Assembly: GCF_025165815.1 (NCBI RefSeq)
Contig: NZ_JAFFZE010000004.1
Coordinates: forward strand, 248,001 to 312,000
Direction of reading: 5' to 3'
DNA length: 64,000 nt
From: Actinophytocola gossypii
Lineage (GTDB): Bacteria; Actinomycetota; Actinomycetes; Mycobacteriales; Pseudonocardiaceae
The translations under genes and the position numbers were made by a program. Each line of letters begins with the position of its first letter. Position 1 is the stretch's first letter. This document shows positions 49,393 to 57,177 of this stretch, piece after piece. Below the pieces are notes generated by a model, which was given only the letters and a program-made list of their open reading frames with translations, was not told the origin of the DNA and made no database searches.

Positions 49393-51018
49393 ATGGCTAC
49401 AGAGGTCAACCAGGGCGCCGGACCCAAAGAAGCGACCGGCGGGACGGGCGGCGACGTCATGTCCGCGCTGTTGTCCGGCAGTACGTACCGCAGCCTCGGT
49501 GAGCAGGTGCTCTCCCCCGCCGAGGAGCGCATCGAAAGAATCCGCCGGACGGCCGGGTTCGTCATCGCACCGCTGGTCACCATCGTGTTCCTGCTGCTAC
49601 CCACCGGACTGGAGAGTGACCAGCACAAGCTGGCCGCCGTCCTGCTCGGCGTCGTGGTGCTGTGGGTGTGCGAGCCCATCCCGATCCCGATGGGTGGGCT
49701 CCTCGGGGTCGCGGCGATCGTCATGCTCGGCGTGGTGCCGGCCGACGAGGCGCTCGCGCCGTTCGGTTCGTCCACAGTGTTCGTCTTCATCGGAGCGTTC
49801 ATCCTCGCGCAGGCGATGCTGCGGCACGGGCTCGCCCGCCGGTTCGCGTTCCTGGTGCTGTCCCTGCCGGGCGTCGGCAAGACCACCAACCGCGTGGTGT
49901 GCGCGTTCGGACTCATCACCGCCGTCCTGTCCGCGTTCGTGTCCAACACCGCGACCGTGGCCATGCTGCTGCCAACGGCCGTCGGCATCCTGGCGGTCAT
50001 CGCGGAGCTGGTGCGCGACCGGCTGCCGGACAAGGCCGGGTTCGACCCGCTGCGCCTGCGGATCGGTGTCGCGCTGATGCTGATGCTCGCGTACGGGTCC
50101 GGCGCGGGCGGCCTGCTCACCCCGATCGGCTCTGCGCCCAACCTCATCGGCCGCGAGTTCATCGAGGAGGCCACCGGCACGAACATCTCCTTCCTGGACT
50201 GGTTCCTCACCGCGCTGCCGATCTGCGCGGTGATGTTCGTGCTGCTCGCGGTGGTGCTCCTGCTGCTGAACCGACCCGAGATCAAGCACCTGAACGGGGT
50301 CGAGGAGTACGTCGCCGCCGAGCGGGCGAAGCTGGGCCGCATGTCCTGGGCGGAGCGCAACACGCTGATCGCCTTCGGCGTGACCGTGGTGCTGTGGATC
50401 GTGCCGGGCATCGTGGCGCTGGTGGCCGGCGACGGCTCGTCGGCCTACGAGACGGTCAGCGCCCATCTCGACGAGGGCGTGGTCGCGGTGCTCGGCGCCG
50501 CGCTGCTGTTCATCCTGCCGACCCGGTGGTCCAGGCGCGAGTTCACGATGACCTGGACGGACGCGTCGAAGATCGACTGGGGCACCATCCTGCTGTTCGG
50601 CTGCGGGATCATCTTCGGCACGCTGCTGGCCAGCACCGACCTGGCGGTGGCGATCGGCGAGGGAGCGGCGAACGCGCTCGGCCTGGGCAGCGAGGTCGCG
50701 ATCCTGGTGTTCTCCGTGGTGCTCGCCGTGGTCGTGTCCGAGACGACGTCGAACACCGCCGCGGCGTCGGTCGTGGTGCCGATCCTGATCCCGGTGGCGA
50801 CCGCGGCCCAGGTGGACCCGTTCATCCCGGCGCTGGCGGCCACGTTCGCCGCGTCTTTCGGCTTCATGCTGCCGGTGTCCACCCCGCAGAACGCGATCGT
50901 GTACGGCTCCGGCGCGGTGCCGATCACCAAGATGATCCGCTCCGGCTTCACCTTCGACATCGCCGGCATCCTGCTGGTGGTGCTGCTGATGCCGCTGGTC
51001 GTGGGAGCCGTGTTCTAG
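49393..51018 (+). CDS. SLC13/DASS-family anion importer
   Basis: A 541-aa membrane protein with about twelve hydrophobic segments and the two SNT motifs that form the sodium/anion site: SNTATVAMLLP near residue 187 and SETTSNTAAAS near 455. The family takes up dicarboxylates, sulfate and similar anions with sodium. Here it probably imports sulfolactate or a related sulfo-carboxylate. The ATG at 49393 is taken as start. It is divergent from the exporter gene. Confidence 0.87.
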   Translation: MATEVNQGAGPKEATGGTGGDVMSALLSGSTYRSLGEQVLSPAEERIERIRRTAGFVIAPLVTIVFLLLPTGLESDQHKLAAVLLGVVVLWVCEPIPIPMGGLLGVAAIVMLGVVPADEALAPFGSSTVFVFIGAFILAQAMLRHGLARRFAFLVLSLPGVGKTTNRVVCAFGLITAVLSAFVSNTATVAMLLPTAVGILAVIAELVRDRLPDKAGFDPLRLRIGVALMLMLAYGSGAGGLLTPIGSAPNLIGREFIEEATGTNISFLDWFLTALPICAVMFVLLAVVLLLLNRPEIKHLNGVEEYVAAERAKLGRMSWAERNTLIAFGVTVVLWIVPGIVALVAGDGSSAYETVSAHLDEGVVAVLGAALLFILPTRWSRREFTMTWTDASKIDWGTILLFGCGIIFGTLLASTDLAVAIGEGAANALGLGSEVAILVFSVVLAVVVSETTSNTAAASVVVPILIPVATAAQVDPFIPALAATFAASFGFMLPVSTPQNAIVYGSGAVPITKMIRSGFTFDIAGILLVVLLMPLVVGAVF

Positions 51019-51021
51019 GTT

Positions 51022-51732
51022 CTAGCTCTCGACGTACCGCAGCGCGGCCGCGTGCGCACTCCGGATGTGAGCGCGCGCGGCCGCGCGGGCGGCCCGGGAG
51101 TCGCCGTCCTGGATCGCGTTCAGGATGGCGGCGTGCTCGCGCGCGGACTGCGCCAGGCGGCCGGGGTGGCGCAGCGTGGTCTCCATGCCGGCGACCATGA
51201 TCTCGTTCAGCACGCCGAGGGTGCGCAGCAGGAACCGGTTGCCGGCGACCCGCACGACCGCCTCGTGGAAGCTGGCGTCCAGCCGTTGCAGCTCGTCCCA
51301 GTCCGCGTTCCGCGCGCCCGCCTCGGTGAGCAGGTCGTAGGCCTGCTTGAGCCGCTCGATCCCGGCCTCGTCGATGTTCTTGGCCGCCCAGCCGGCCGCC
51401 GGGACCTCGAGCACCTCGCGCATCGCGTACAGTTCGTCGACGGAGTGCTCGTCGGAGACCATGCTGCTGGTGAGCCGCTTGGTCAACGCGGGTTCCTCGA
51501 CGAACACGCCCTGGCCGTGCCGGACCACCAGCCGGCCGCGGGCGGCGAGCGAGCGGATGGCCTCGCGCAGCGACGGTCGGCTCACGCCGAGCATGGCCGC
51601 CAGCTCCCGCTCCGGCGGCAGCTGGTCGCCCGGCTTGAGCTGCTCCTGGGTGAGCATGTCCTCGACTCGGGCGGCGATCCGGGCGGCCAGGGAGCCGGGC
51701 GGACGGATCGGCTCCCACAGGTTGGTGGCCAC
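51022..51732 (-). CDS. GntR-family (FadR subfamily) regulator
   Basis: A 236-aa regulator: a GntR winged helix at about 10-80 (QLPPERELAAMLGVSRPSLREAIRSLAARG) and an FCD ligand-binding domain at about 90-230 with the metal-site Asp/His pattern. GTG at 51732 follows GAGGAG. Operator-like site 3 lies 22 bases upstream of its own start, pointing to autoregulation. Four more sites stand in front of the sulfolactate, transport and lyase-sdh units, so it is the likely local repressor that responds to a pathway metabolite. Confidence 0.9.
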   Translation of the reverse strand: MATNLWEPIRPPGSLAARIAARVEDMLTQEQLKPGDQLPPERELAAMLGVSRPSLREAIRSLAARGRLVVRHGQGVFVEEPALTKRLTSSMVSDEHSVDELYAMREVLEVPAAGWAAKNIDEAGIERLKQAYDLLTEAGARNADWDELQRLDASFHEAVVRVAGNRFLLRTLGVLNEIMVAGMETTLRHPGRLAQSAREHAAILNAIQDGDSRAARAAARAHIRSAHAAALRYVES

Positions 51733-51753
51733 GTGTGCACTCCTCAGGTCAAC

Positions 51754-51767
51754 TGGTCTAACCACTA
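51754..51767. promoter_or_regulatory. GntR operator-like site 3, before the gntR gene
   Basis: TGGTCTAACCA on the plus strand is a perfect inverted repeat of four-base arms. Read on the minus strand, the region is AGTGGTTAGACCAGT, which fits the consensus of the other four sites. Confidence 0.7.
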
Positions 51768-51797
51768 TACCTGGTGGCGCACACACCTCGGGGGACG

Positions 51798-52802
51798 TCA
51801 CCGCACGCCGAGTCGCTCCGTCCAGGCGCGCAGGCCGTCCCAGGTCGCCGGTGCGAGGTCCACGGCCGTGTCGTCGTGGATCTCGGCCGGCCTGGCCCGG
51901 GCGGCACCGGGAATCCGGCCGCCCGCGTCGTCGACGTGGCCGGTGAGCGCGGCCAGTCGGTCCCCGGCGCCGTCGCCGAAGGCGTCCGGCCGCAGCGTGA
52001 TCACCAGGTGGCTGATCCCCTGGGGTTTCGCGTCGTCGGCCCGGTCGAACATGTCCGGCACGTCGGCCGACAACAGCGGGCCGACCAGTCCGCCGGTGAG
52101 CCCCTCGACGAGCATGGCCAGCGCGTAGCCCTTGCCGCCGCCGAGCGGTGCGAGCATGCCGCGCAGCGCGGCGTGCGGGTCGGTGGTCGGCGCGCCGGCC
52201 GAGTCGAACGCCCAGCCCTCGGGCAGCGGCCGGTCCTGCTGGGCGTGCCAGGCGATCTTGCCGCGGGCCACCGCGCTGGTGGCCAGGTCGATCACGACCG
52301 GGCGCGGGGTGCTGGGCAGGCCGGCGGCGAGCGGGCTGGTGGACAGCACCGCCCGGTCGCCGCCCCACGGCGGCATCGCCGCTGGCCCGTTGCTGAACAC
52401 GACGGTCGCCAGACCCGCGTCGAGCGCCGGGTAGACGTAGCTGCCGAGCGCGCCGCAGTGCGAGGAGTTCCGCACGGCCACCGCCGCGATCCCGGTCGAC
52501 GCGCAGCGGTCCCGAGCGAGTTCCGCGGCGTCCCACAGCTGCCAGTGCCCGAGCCCGGCGTTGCCGTCGTGGACGAGGACGGCGCCGGCGTCGGACACGG
52601 GCGTCAGGTCGGCGTCCGCGCGGCAGCCGCCGGCCGCGAGCCGTTCCAGGTAGTGCGGCAGCCGCATCAGCCCGTGCGAGGCGATCCCCCAGGCGTCGGC
52701 CAGCACGAGGATGCCGGCCGTGCGCGCGGCACGCCCCTCGGGCACACCGGCGGCTTCGAGCAGCCGCCCGGCGAGTCCGCGCAGGTCCCCAGCCGTACTC
52801 AT
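51798..52802 (-). CDS. comC: Malate/L-lactate dehydrogenase-family enzyme, ComC-like sulfolactate dehydrogenase
   Basis: A 334-aa LDH2/MDH2-type oxidoreductase: GIASHGLMRLPHYLERL, RNSSHCGALGSYV, GGKGYALAMLVEGLTG. Members include ComC, (R)-sulfolactate dehydrogenase, which reduces sulfopyruvate to (R)-sulfolactate with NADPH. Adjacent SlcC-like and SuyAB genes favour this role over malate or ureidoglycolate oxidation. It overlaps the SlcC-like gene by four bases. Confidence 0.8.
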   Translation of the reverse strand: MSTAGDLRGLAGRLLEAAGVPEGRAARTAGILVLADAWGIASHGLMRLPHYLERLAAGGCRADADLTPVSDAGAVLVHDGNAGLGHWQLWDAAELARDRCASTGIAAVAVRNSSHCGALGSYVYPALDAGLATVVFSNGPAAMPPWGGDRAVLSTSPLAAGLPSTPRPVVIDLATSAVARGKIAWHAQQDRPLPEGWAFDSAGAPTTDPHAALRGMLAPLGGGKGYALAMLVEGLTGGLVGPLLSADVPDMFDRADDAKPQGISHLVITLRPDAFGDGAGDRLAALTGHVDDAGGRIPGAARARPAEIHDDTAVDLAPATWDGLRAWTERLGVR

Positions 52803-53758
52803 CGCGCCGCCCGGTGCGCGCCGACCGCGTGGCCGGCCTCGCCGCCGTCGAGCACCGCGGCGATGTCCTCGGCGAGCACGGACACGATGCGTTCCTGGCT
52901 CTCCACGGTGATGCCGGCGACGTGTGGGCTGAAGATGACCGACGGGAGGTCGTCGAGCGGACCGGGTTCCGGCGGTTCGACGGCGCGCACGTCCAGTGCC
53001 GCGCCGGCCAGCCGGCCGGAGGTCAGGGCACCGGCCAGGGCGTCCTCGTCGATCACCTCGCCGCGGCCGACGCTCACCAGGACCGCGCCGTCCTTGACGT
53101 TGTCGAGCAGGCGCGTGTCGAGCAGGTTCCTGGTCTCGTCGGTCGCCGGCAGGTGCACGCTGAGCACGTCGGACTCGGCGAGCACGGTGTCGATACCGCA
53201 CACGGTGACGCCGGCCGCGCGCACCCGTTCGGCCGCCGGGTCGACGTAGGGGTCATGGGCGAGTACGCGCGTGCCGAAGCCGCGGAGCAGCTCGGCGACC
53301 GCGAGCCCGGTGGCGCCGAGGCCGAGCAGGCCCCAGGTCCGTCCGGACAGCTCCCGGCCGGGGCGGCGCTGCCAGGTGCCCGCCCGCACCGCGCGGTCGT
53401 GCTTCGGCAGGTCCCGCAGCAGCGCGAGGGCGAGCAGCAGCGTGTGCTCGGCGACGCTGACCGCGTTCGCCCCGAGGGCGGCGGAGACCACGACGCCCGC
53501 GCGGTCCGCGGCCGGCACGTCGATGTTGTCCAGCCCGGTGCCGGCGCGGGCGACGATCCGCAGGTCGGGGGCGGCGGCCAGCAGCTCGGCCGTGACCAGC
53601 GCGCGGTTGCGCACCACCACGGCGTCGGCTCCGGCGACCGCGTGGCGCAGCAGATCGGGGTCGATCCACGCGTCCGGCTCCCGGCGCACCTCGTGCGTCT
53701 CGGCGAGCTTCTCCAGGGCGTCACCCCAGACGTCCTCGACCACGACGATCGAACCCAC
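52799..53758 (-). CDS. slcC: D-2-hydroxyacid dehydrogenase-family enzyme, SlcC-like (S)-sulfolactate dehydrogenase
   Basis: A 319-aa NAD-dependent 2-hydroxyacid dehydrogenase: GTGLDNIDV, the nucleotide-binding GLLGLGATGLAVAEL, DVLSVHLPATDETRNL, the catalytic Arg and Glu region, and FSPHVAG with the His. In Chromohalobacter-type pathways SlcC oxidises (S)-sulfolactate to sulfopyruvate. The GTG start at 53758 is preferred because the operator-like site 4 then lies outside the coding region, 39 bases upstream. It forms an operon with the ComC-like gene. Confidence 0.8.
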   Translation of the reverse strand: MGSIVVVEDVWGDALEKLAETHEVRREPDAWIDPDLLRHAVAGADAVVVRNRALVTAELLAAAPDLRIVARAGTGLDNIDVPAADRAGVVVSAALGANAVSVAEHTLLLALALLRDLPKHDRAVRAGTWQRRPGRELSGRTWGLLGLGATGLAVAELLRGFGTRVLAHDPYVDPAAERVRAAGVTVCGIDTVLAESDVLSVHLPATDETRNLLDTRLLDNVKDGAVLVSVGRGEVIDEDALAGALTSGRLAGAALDVRAVEPPEPGPLDDLPSVIFSPHVAGITVESQERIVSVLAEDIAAVLDGGEAGHAVGAHRAAR

Positions 53759-53796
53759 CGCGTCCAGCCTTTCCTCGTCGACCCGGTCCTGGACCA

Positions 53797-53810
53797 AGGT
53801 TTGACCTCTG
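53797..53810. promoter_or_regulatory. GntR operator-like site 4, before slcC-comC
   Basis: AGGTTTGACCTCTG differs from site 1 in the first base only. It lies 39 bases upstream of the proposed SlcC-like start. A TAACTT on the minus strand about 20 bases further upstream could serve as -10 box. Confidence 0.7.
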
Positions 53811-53884
53811 TCCTGATTCGCAAGTTAGTGCACGATCGAGCCGGATCGCGTGTGAGTCTCCGCACGCTCCCCCACCTGCCCCCG

Positions 53885-53913
53885 TTGACAGCCCTGGGTT
53901 CACCTCCTAACGT
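53885..53913 (+). promoter_or_regulatory. Promoter of suyAB
   Basis: TTGACA at 53885-53890 and TAACGT at 53908-53913 are separated by exactly 17 bases, a good housekeeping-type promoter. The expected start of transcription, about 53920, falls just before operator-like site 5, so a bound repressor would block initiation or early elongation. Confidence 0.68.
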
Positions 53914-53923
53914 GCCGAACGAG

Positions 53924-53937
53924 AGGTAAGACCACTG
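53924..53937. promoter_or_regulatory. GntR operator-like site 5, before suyAB
   Basis: AGGTAAGACCACTG lies 19 bases before the SuyA start and just downstream of the -10 box of the promoter at 53885. It shares the GGTNNNACC core and flanks with sites 1 to 4. Confidence 0.7.
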
Positions 53938-53955
53938 ACCTAACCGGAGCAGGTA

Positions 53956-54258
53956 ATGGCATCATCAAGGCCGGACTTTCTGGCCCACCGCAGCGGCGAC
54001 GCGGTCGCCGTCGCCGTCCGGGATCTCGAACCGGGGCTCGTACGGGGTGGGTATCTCGACGGCGACGCGACCGAGGAGGTGGACCTGAAGAACGACGTGC
54101 CGCTCGGCCACAAGGTCGCGCTGCGCGACATCCGCGCCGGCGAGGACGTCATCGAGTACGGCGTCCGGGTCGCCATCGCGTCCCAGGACATCAGCCGGGG
54201 GGACTACGTCCACACCCACAACGTGAGGAGCGCACGGTGGCAGAACAGCGTCGCCTGA
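53956..54258 (+). CDS. suyA: (R)-sulfolactate sulfo-lyase small subunit, SuyA-like
   Basis: A 100-aa SAF-domain protein: KNDVPLGHKVALRDI and EYGVRVAIASQDISRGDYVHTHN, the standard small-subunit pattern of UxaA/SuyA proteins. With SuyB it splits (R)-sulfolactate into pyruvate and sulfite. The ATG follows GGAG. Its 3' end overlaps suyB by 22 bases. Altronate dehydratase N-terminal domains look alike; the SlcC/ComC context decides for SuyA. Confidence 0.85.
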   Translation: MASSRPDFLAHRSGDAVAVAVRDLEPGLVRGGYLDGDATEEVDLKNDVPLGHKVALRDIRAGEDVIEYGVRVAIASQDISRGDYVHTHNVRSARWQNSVA

Positions 54259-55397
54259 CCGGTTACCGCCGACCCGACGGCTCGGTGGGCGTGCGGAACC
54301 ACGTCGCCATCCTGCCCGTCGACGACCTGTCGAACGCGGCCGCGGAGGGCATCGCGGCCCTGGTGCCCGGCACGCTCGCGCTGCCGCACGCGTTCGGCAG
54401 GCTGCAGTTCGGCGACGACCTCGACCTGACGTTCCGCACCCTGATCGGGGTGGGCGCGAACCCGAACGTCGCGGCGGTCATCGTCATCGGCATCGAGCCG
54501 AACTGGACCGACGTGGTCGCCGACGGCATCGCCAGCACCGGGAAGCCGGTCGAGCGCATCGCCATCGAGGGCCGGGGCGACCTGCGGGTGATCGAGCACG
54601 CCGCCCGGTACGCGAAGCAGTTCCTCCAGGACGCGAGCGAGATCGCCCGCGAGCCGGTGGAGCGCGGGGACATCGTGCTGTCCATGAAGGACGGTGAGTC
54701 CGACACCACGACCGGGCTGGGTTCCTGCCGCGTCACCGCGCACCTGGTCGACGAGTGGGTGGCCTCCGGCGGCACGATGATCTTCGGCGAGACCAGCGAA
54801 CTGACCGGCGGCGAACACCTGATCGCCGAACGGTGCGTGGACGACGAGGTGCGCAAGCGGTTCCAGGGCTTCTACGACGACTACGTCGAGATGATCGAGC
54901 AGACCGGCGCGAACCTCCTCGGCTCCCAGCCGACGCAGGGCAACATCGCCGGCGGCCTGTCCACGATCGAGGAGAAGGCGATGGGGAACATCGTCAAGAC
55001 GGGATCGGCGCCGATCGTCGGCGCGCTGGCGCCCGCGGAGGCGCCGACGAAGCCGGGCCTGTACTTCATGGACACGTCGTCGGCGGCGGCCGAGTGCGTC
55101 ACCCTGATGACCGCCGGTCGCGGGGTGGTGAACCTGTTCCCCACCGGCCAGGGCAACGTGATCGGCAACCCGGTGCAGCCGGTGGTGAAGATCAGCGCCA
55201 ACCCGAAGACCACGTCCGCGATGGCCGACCACATCGACGTGGACTGCTCGGACGTGCTGAGCCAGGAGTCGACTGTGGAGCAGGCGGGCCAGGCACTCAT
55301 CGAGATCGTCGAGCGCACCATCAACGGCCGCATCACGGCCGCGGAGGCGCTCAACCACCGCGAGTTCACCCTCACCAAGCTGTACCGCAGCGCCTGA
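54237..55397 (+). CDS. suyB: (R)-sulfolactate sulfo-lyase large subunit, SuyB-like
   Basis: A 386-aa UxaA-family large subunit: YRRPDGSVGVRNHVAILPVDD, GSQPTQGNIAGGLSTIEEKAMGN (given in parts: PTQGNIAGG and TIEEKAMG), with Cys in SCRVTAHLV, ERCVDD and DVDCSD for a metal centre. GTG at 54237 follows GAGGAG. It catalyses the carbon-sulfur bond cleavage of the pathway. It is followed by a strong terminator and so ends the suyAB operon. Confidence 0.86.
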   Translation: MAEQRRLTGYRRPDGSVGVRNHVAILPVDDLSNAAAEGIAALVPGTLALPHAFGRLQFGDDLDLTFRTLIGVGANPNVAAVIVIGIEPNWTDVVADGIASTGKPVERIAIEGRGDLRVIEHAARYAKQFLQDASEIAREPVERGDIVLSMKDGESDTTTGLGSCRVTAHLVDEWVASGGTMIFGETSELTGGEHLIAERCVDDEVRKRFQGFYDDYVEMIEQTGANLLGSQPTQGNIAGGLSTIEEKAMGNIVKTGSAPIVGALAPAEAPTKPGLYFMDTSSAAAECVTLMTAGRGVVNLFPTGQGNVIGNPVQPVVKISANPKTTSAMADHIDVDCSDVLSQESTVEQAGQALIEIVERTINGRITAAEALNHREFTLTKLYRSA

Positions 55398-55401
55398 GAC
55401 G

Positions 55402-55447
55402 GCGGGTGCCCGCACCACACGCCCGTGGTGCGGGCACCCGCTTTCAC
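55402..55447 (+). terminator. Intrinsic terminator after suyAB
   Basis: A perfect 17-bp stem (55402-55418 with 55425-55441), a six-base loop and a short TTT tail, five bases after the suyB stop. The stem is very GC-rich, as usual for actinomycete terminators. Confidence 0.85.
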
Positions 55448-55460
55448 CGAACTCGGTGGC

Positions 55461-55616
55461 TCAGCGTGCGGGCTCCGGGATGTGGTCGATGGCGTAGACC
55501 ACATGCACCGCGAGCTCGCGTGCGGCCTTGTCGTTGAGCGTCGCGTTCTTCTGGAGCACGTCCTGGACGAACGTGACCCGTTGCTCGTAACGGGACACGA
55601 AAGTGGTGTCGGTCAT
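55461..55616 (-). CDS. Small conserved-looking protein, 51 aa
   Basis: Hypothetical protein starting MTDTTFVSRYEQRVTFVQ and ending HVVYAIDHIPEPAR, helical by pattern, without membrane segments. GGAGGAG lies seven bases before the ATG, which overlaps the stop of the acetyltransferase gene by four bases, so translation is well supported. It resembles small DUF6307-type proteins of Pseudonocardiaceae by memory only. Function unknown. Confidence 0.7.
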   Translation of the reverse strand: MTDTTFVSRYEQRVTFVQDVLQKNATLNDKAARELAVHVVYAIDHIPEPAR

Positions 55617-56236
55617 GTGGTTCTCCTCCGGGGTCGATAGTGGGTGTCGGGCGGGTGATGTCCTTCGGGCGCCGTTCGGTTGAGGTCGGCCACGCGTAGG
55701 CGGAACACCTGCAGGTCGGTGTCGAAGTACTTGGTGGTCTCGCCGACCCAGTGCATGCCGTTGTTCCGGACCGTGGCCGCGGCGCGGGCGTTGCCGGGCC
55801 GGACGACGGCGAAGATCTCGTAGACGTCCCGGCTGAAGGCCCAGGTGGCCAGGGCGTGGGTGGTTTCGGTGGCATAGCCGTTGCCCCAGGTGTCGGGACG
55901 CAGTTGCCAGCCGATCTCGAGGTCCTCGTTGCCTGGCGGCAGCGGAAGCAGGTTGGCGCCGCCGATCACGCGGTCGTCGGCATTGCGTTGGATCGCCCAG
56001 CGGCCGGAAGGTTCGGGCAGCCGAGCGTCTTCGGCGATCCACTGCTGCAGCAGCAGCCGCATGGCCGCCAGGCTCGGCACCCCGTCCATGTCGGGGCTGA
56101 GCCAGCGGGTCACCTCGGCATGCCCGTAGATGTCCAGCGCGGCCTGGGCGTCCTCGACGCGCCATAGTCGCAGGGTCAGCCGCTCGGTGGCGAGTTCGCG
56201 GGTGGTGGAGATCGGCGGGTATGCGCGCTTCGTCAT
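55613..56236 (-). CDS. GNAT-family acetyltransferase (RimJ/RimL-like)
   Basis: A 207-aa GNAT protein: TERLTLRLWRVEDAQAAL, GRWAIQR, EIGWQLRPDTWGNGYATE (acetyl-CoA loop) and AVVRPGNARAAATVRNNG. It acetylates an amino group of a protein, small molecule or drug; the substrate is unknown. The ATG at 56236 follows GGTGAGA; the frame is open to 56266. It forms a pair with the 51-aa protein gene. Confidence 0.85.
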   Translation of the reverse strand: MTKRAYPPISTTRELATERLTLRLWRVEDAQAALDIYGHAEVTRWLSPDMDGVPSLAAMRLLLQQWIAEDARLPEPSGRWAIQRNADDRVIGGANLLPLPPGNEDLEIGWQLRPDTWGNGYATETTHALATWAFSRDVYEIFAVVRPGNARAAATVRNNGMHWVGETTKYFDTDLQVFRLRVADLNRTAPEGHHPPDTHYRPRRRTT

Positions 56237-56409
56237 TTCAGTCTCACCCTCTGGGACACAATCCATGCCCTCTACCGGTTACAACACCGTTTCGGGCCTG
56301 ATGGTGCCGCATACCGAATACTCACAGCCGACTCTCAGCCACCGGTCAGCCGCGGTGTGCGTGATCGCCGAATGTGCACCCGGCCATGGGAAGCGCCGAC
56401 CGGGCCGGT

Positions 56410-56583
56410 TCAGAGTGTGGAGGACGACCGCTTGAGGGCTTTGCGTCGGATGACGCCGATCACGGCGGTCCCGACGAACAGGACGACGCCGACGATGCCC
56501 AGCCAGATCAGTCCCTCCATGGCGAACCCCACTATCGAGACGATCAGCCACGCCACGAGTAGCACGACTACGAGAATGAGCAT
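56410..56583 (-). CDS. Small two-helix membrane protein, 57 aa
   Basis: A short gene read directly from the sequence: MLILVVVLLVAWLIVSIV begins the first hydrophobic helix, GLIWLGIVGVVLFVGTAVIG the second, and the protein ends with a basic tail RRKALKRSSSTL. GGAGG lies six bases before the ATG. Such small hydrophobic proteins are common in actinomycetes; the function is unknown. Inside-out topology with a cytoplasmic basic C-terminus is likely. Confidence 0.72.
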   Translation of the reverse strand: MLILVVVLLVAWLIVSIVGFAMEGLIWLGIVGVVLFVGTAVIGVIRRKALKRSSSTL

Positions 56584-56631
56584 GTCTACCTCCAGGGTTC
56601 GCCGGGATTCCAGGTAGTGCGAATTCGATTC

Positions 56632-57177
56632 TTATCGGGCGGAGCCTGGGCGCGCGGCTGGGTTTCGGGCGGTGTTGCGGGCATAGCCGCCCTCGGCTTC
56701 CCGGCCCTGCTCAGGGATCGACTCCGTCGCTCCCGGCCGAACGGTCTCGGCAGGAACGCACGTCTCGAGTGGAACACCGTTGCTGGCCAGGATGTCCGCG
56801 ACGGCGGCGGTGCTGTCCGCGTCGGCGGCGGATCGCAGCACAGCCCGGGCGACGCCGCCCGGGGTGTGGGGAGGCACGACCAGCAAACTCACCCGACGGC
56901 CGCTCGTCCCGATCACGGTCACCGTGTGAGGGTCGATGGCGTCGAGGCCCGCGTACCGGATCACCAGGCCATCCAGGGTCTGCTTGCGTGGAGCCGGCTC
57001 CCAGCGGCCGCGGTTGTAGGCGATTCGGCCGATCCGGCCGACCCAGGGGTGCAGTGCCGTGGCCAGCTCGGGAAAAGCCGTTGTCGGATCGAGCGACCGA
57101 GGCCACCAACCGCCGTCGACGCTGCCGGGGGCGGCGCCGGCGGGTTTCATCTCCAGGCGCGGTTCACGGCGTGTCAT
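56632..57177 (-). CDS. DUF5994 family protein, copy 1
   Basis: A 181-aa protein: RLEMKPAGAAPGSVDGGWWPRS, VGRIGRIAYNRGRWEPAPRK, VTVIGTSGRRVSLLVVPP and AVLRSAADAD. The same motifs occur in the protein at 63322, so the two are paralogues. The family has no established function. It overlaps the end of the desaturase gene by four bases and is probably transcribed with it. The C-terminal 40 residues are less conserved and Arg/Glu-rich. Confidence 0.8.
   Translation of the reverse strand: MTRREPRLEMKPAGAAPGSVDGGWWPRSLDPTTAFPELATALHPWVGRIGRIAYNRGRWEPAPRKQTLDGLVIRYAGLDAIDPHTVTVIGTSGRRVSLLVVPPHTPGGVARAVLRSAADADSTAAVADILASNGVPLETCVPAETVRPGATESIPEQGREAEGGYARNTARNPAARPGSAR

Noticed and set aside
53956-55397. 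Altronate or galactarate dehydratase subunits
   Set aside because: The split small/large form beside SlcC- and ComC-like dehydrogenases and a sulfite exporter fits SuyAB better; enzyme tests would be decisive.
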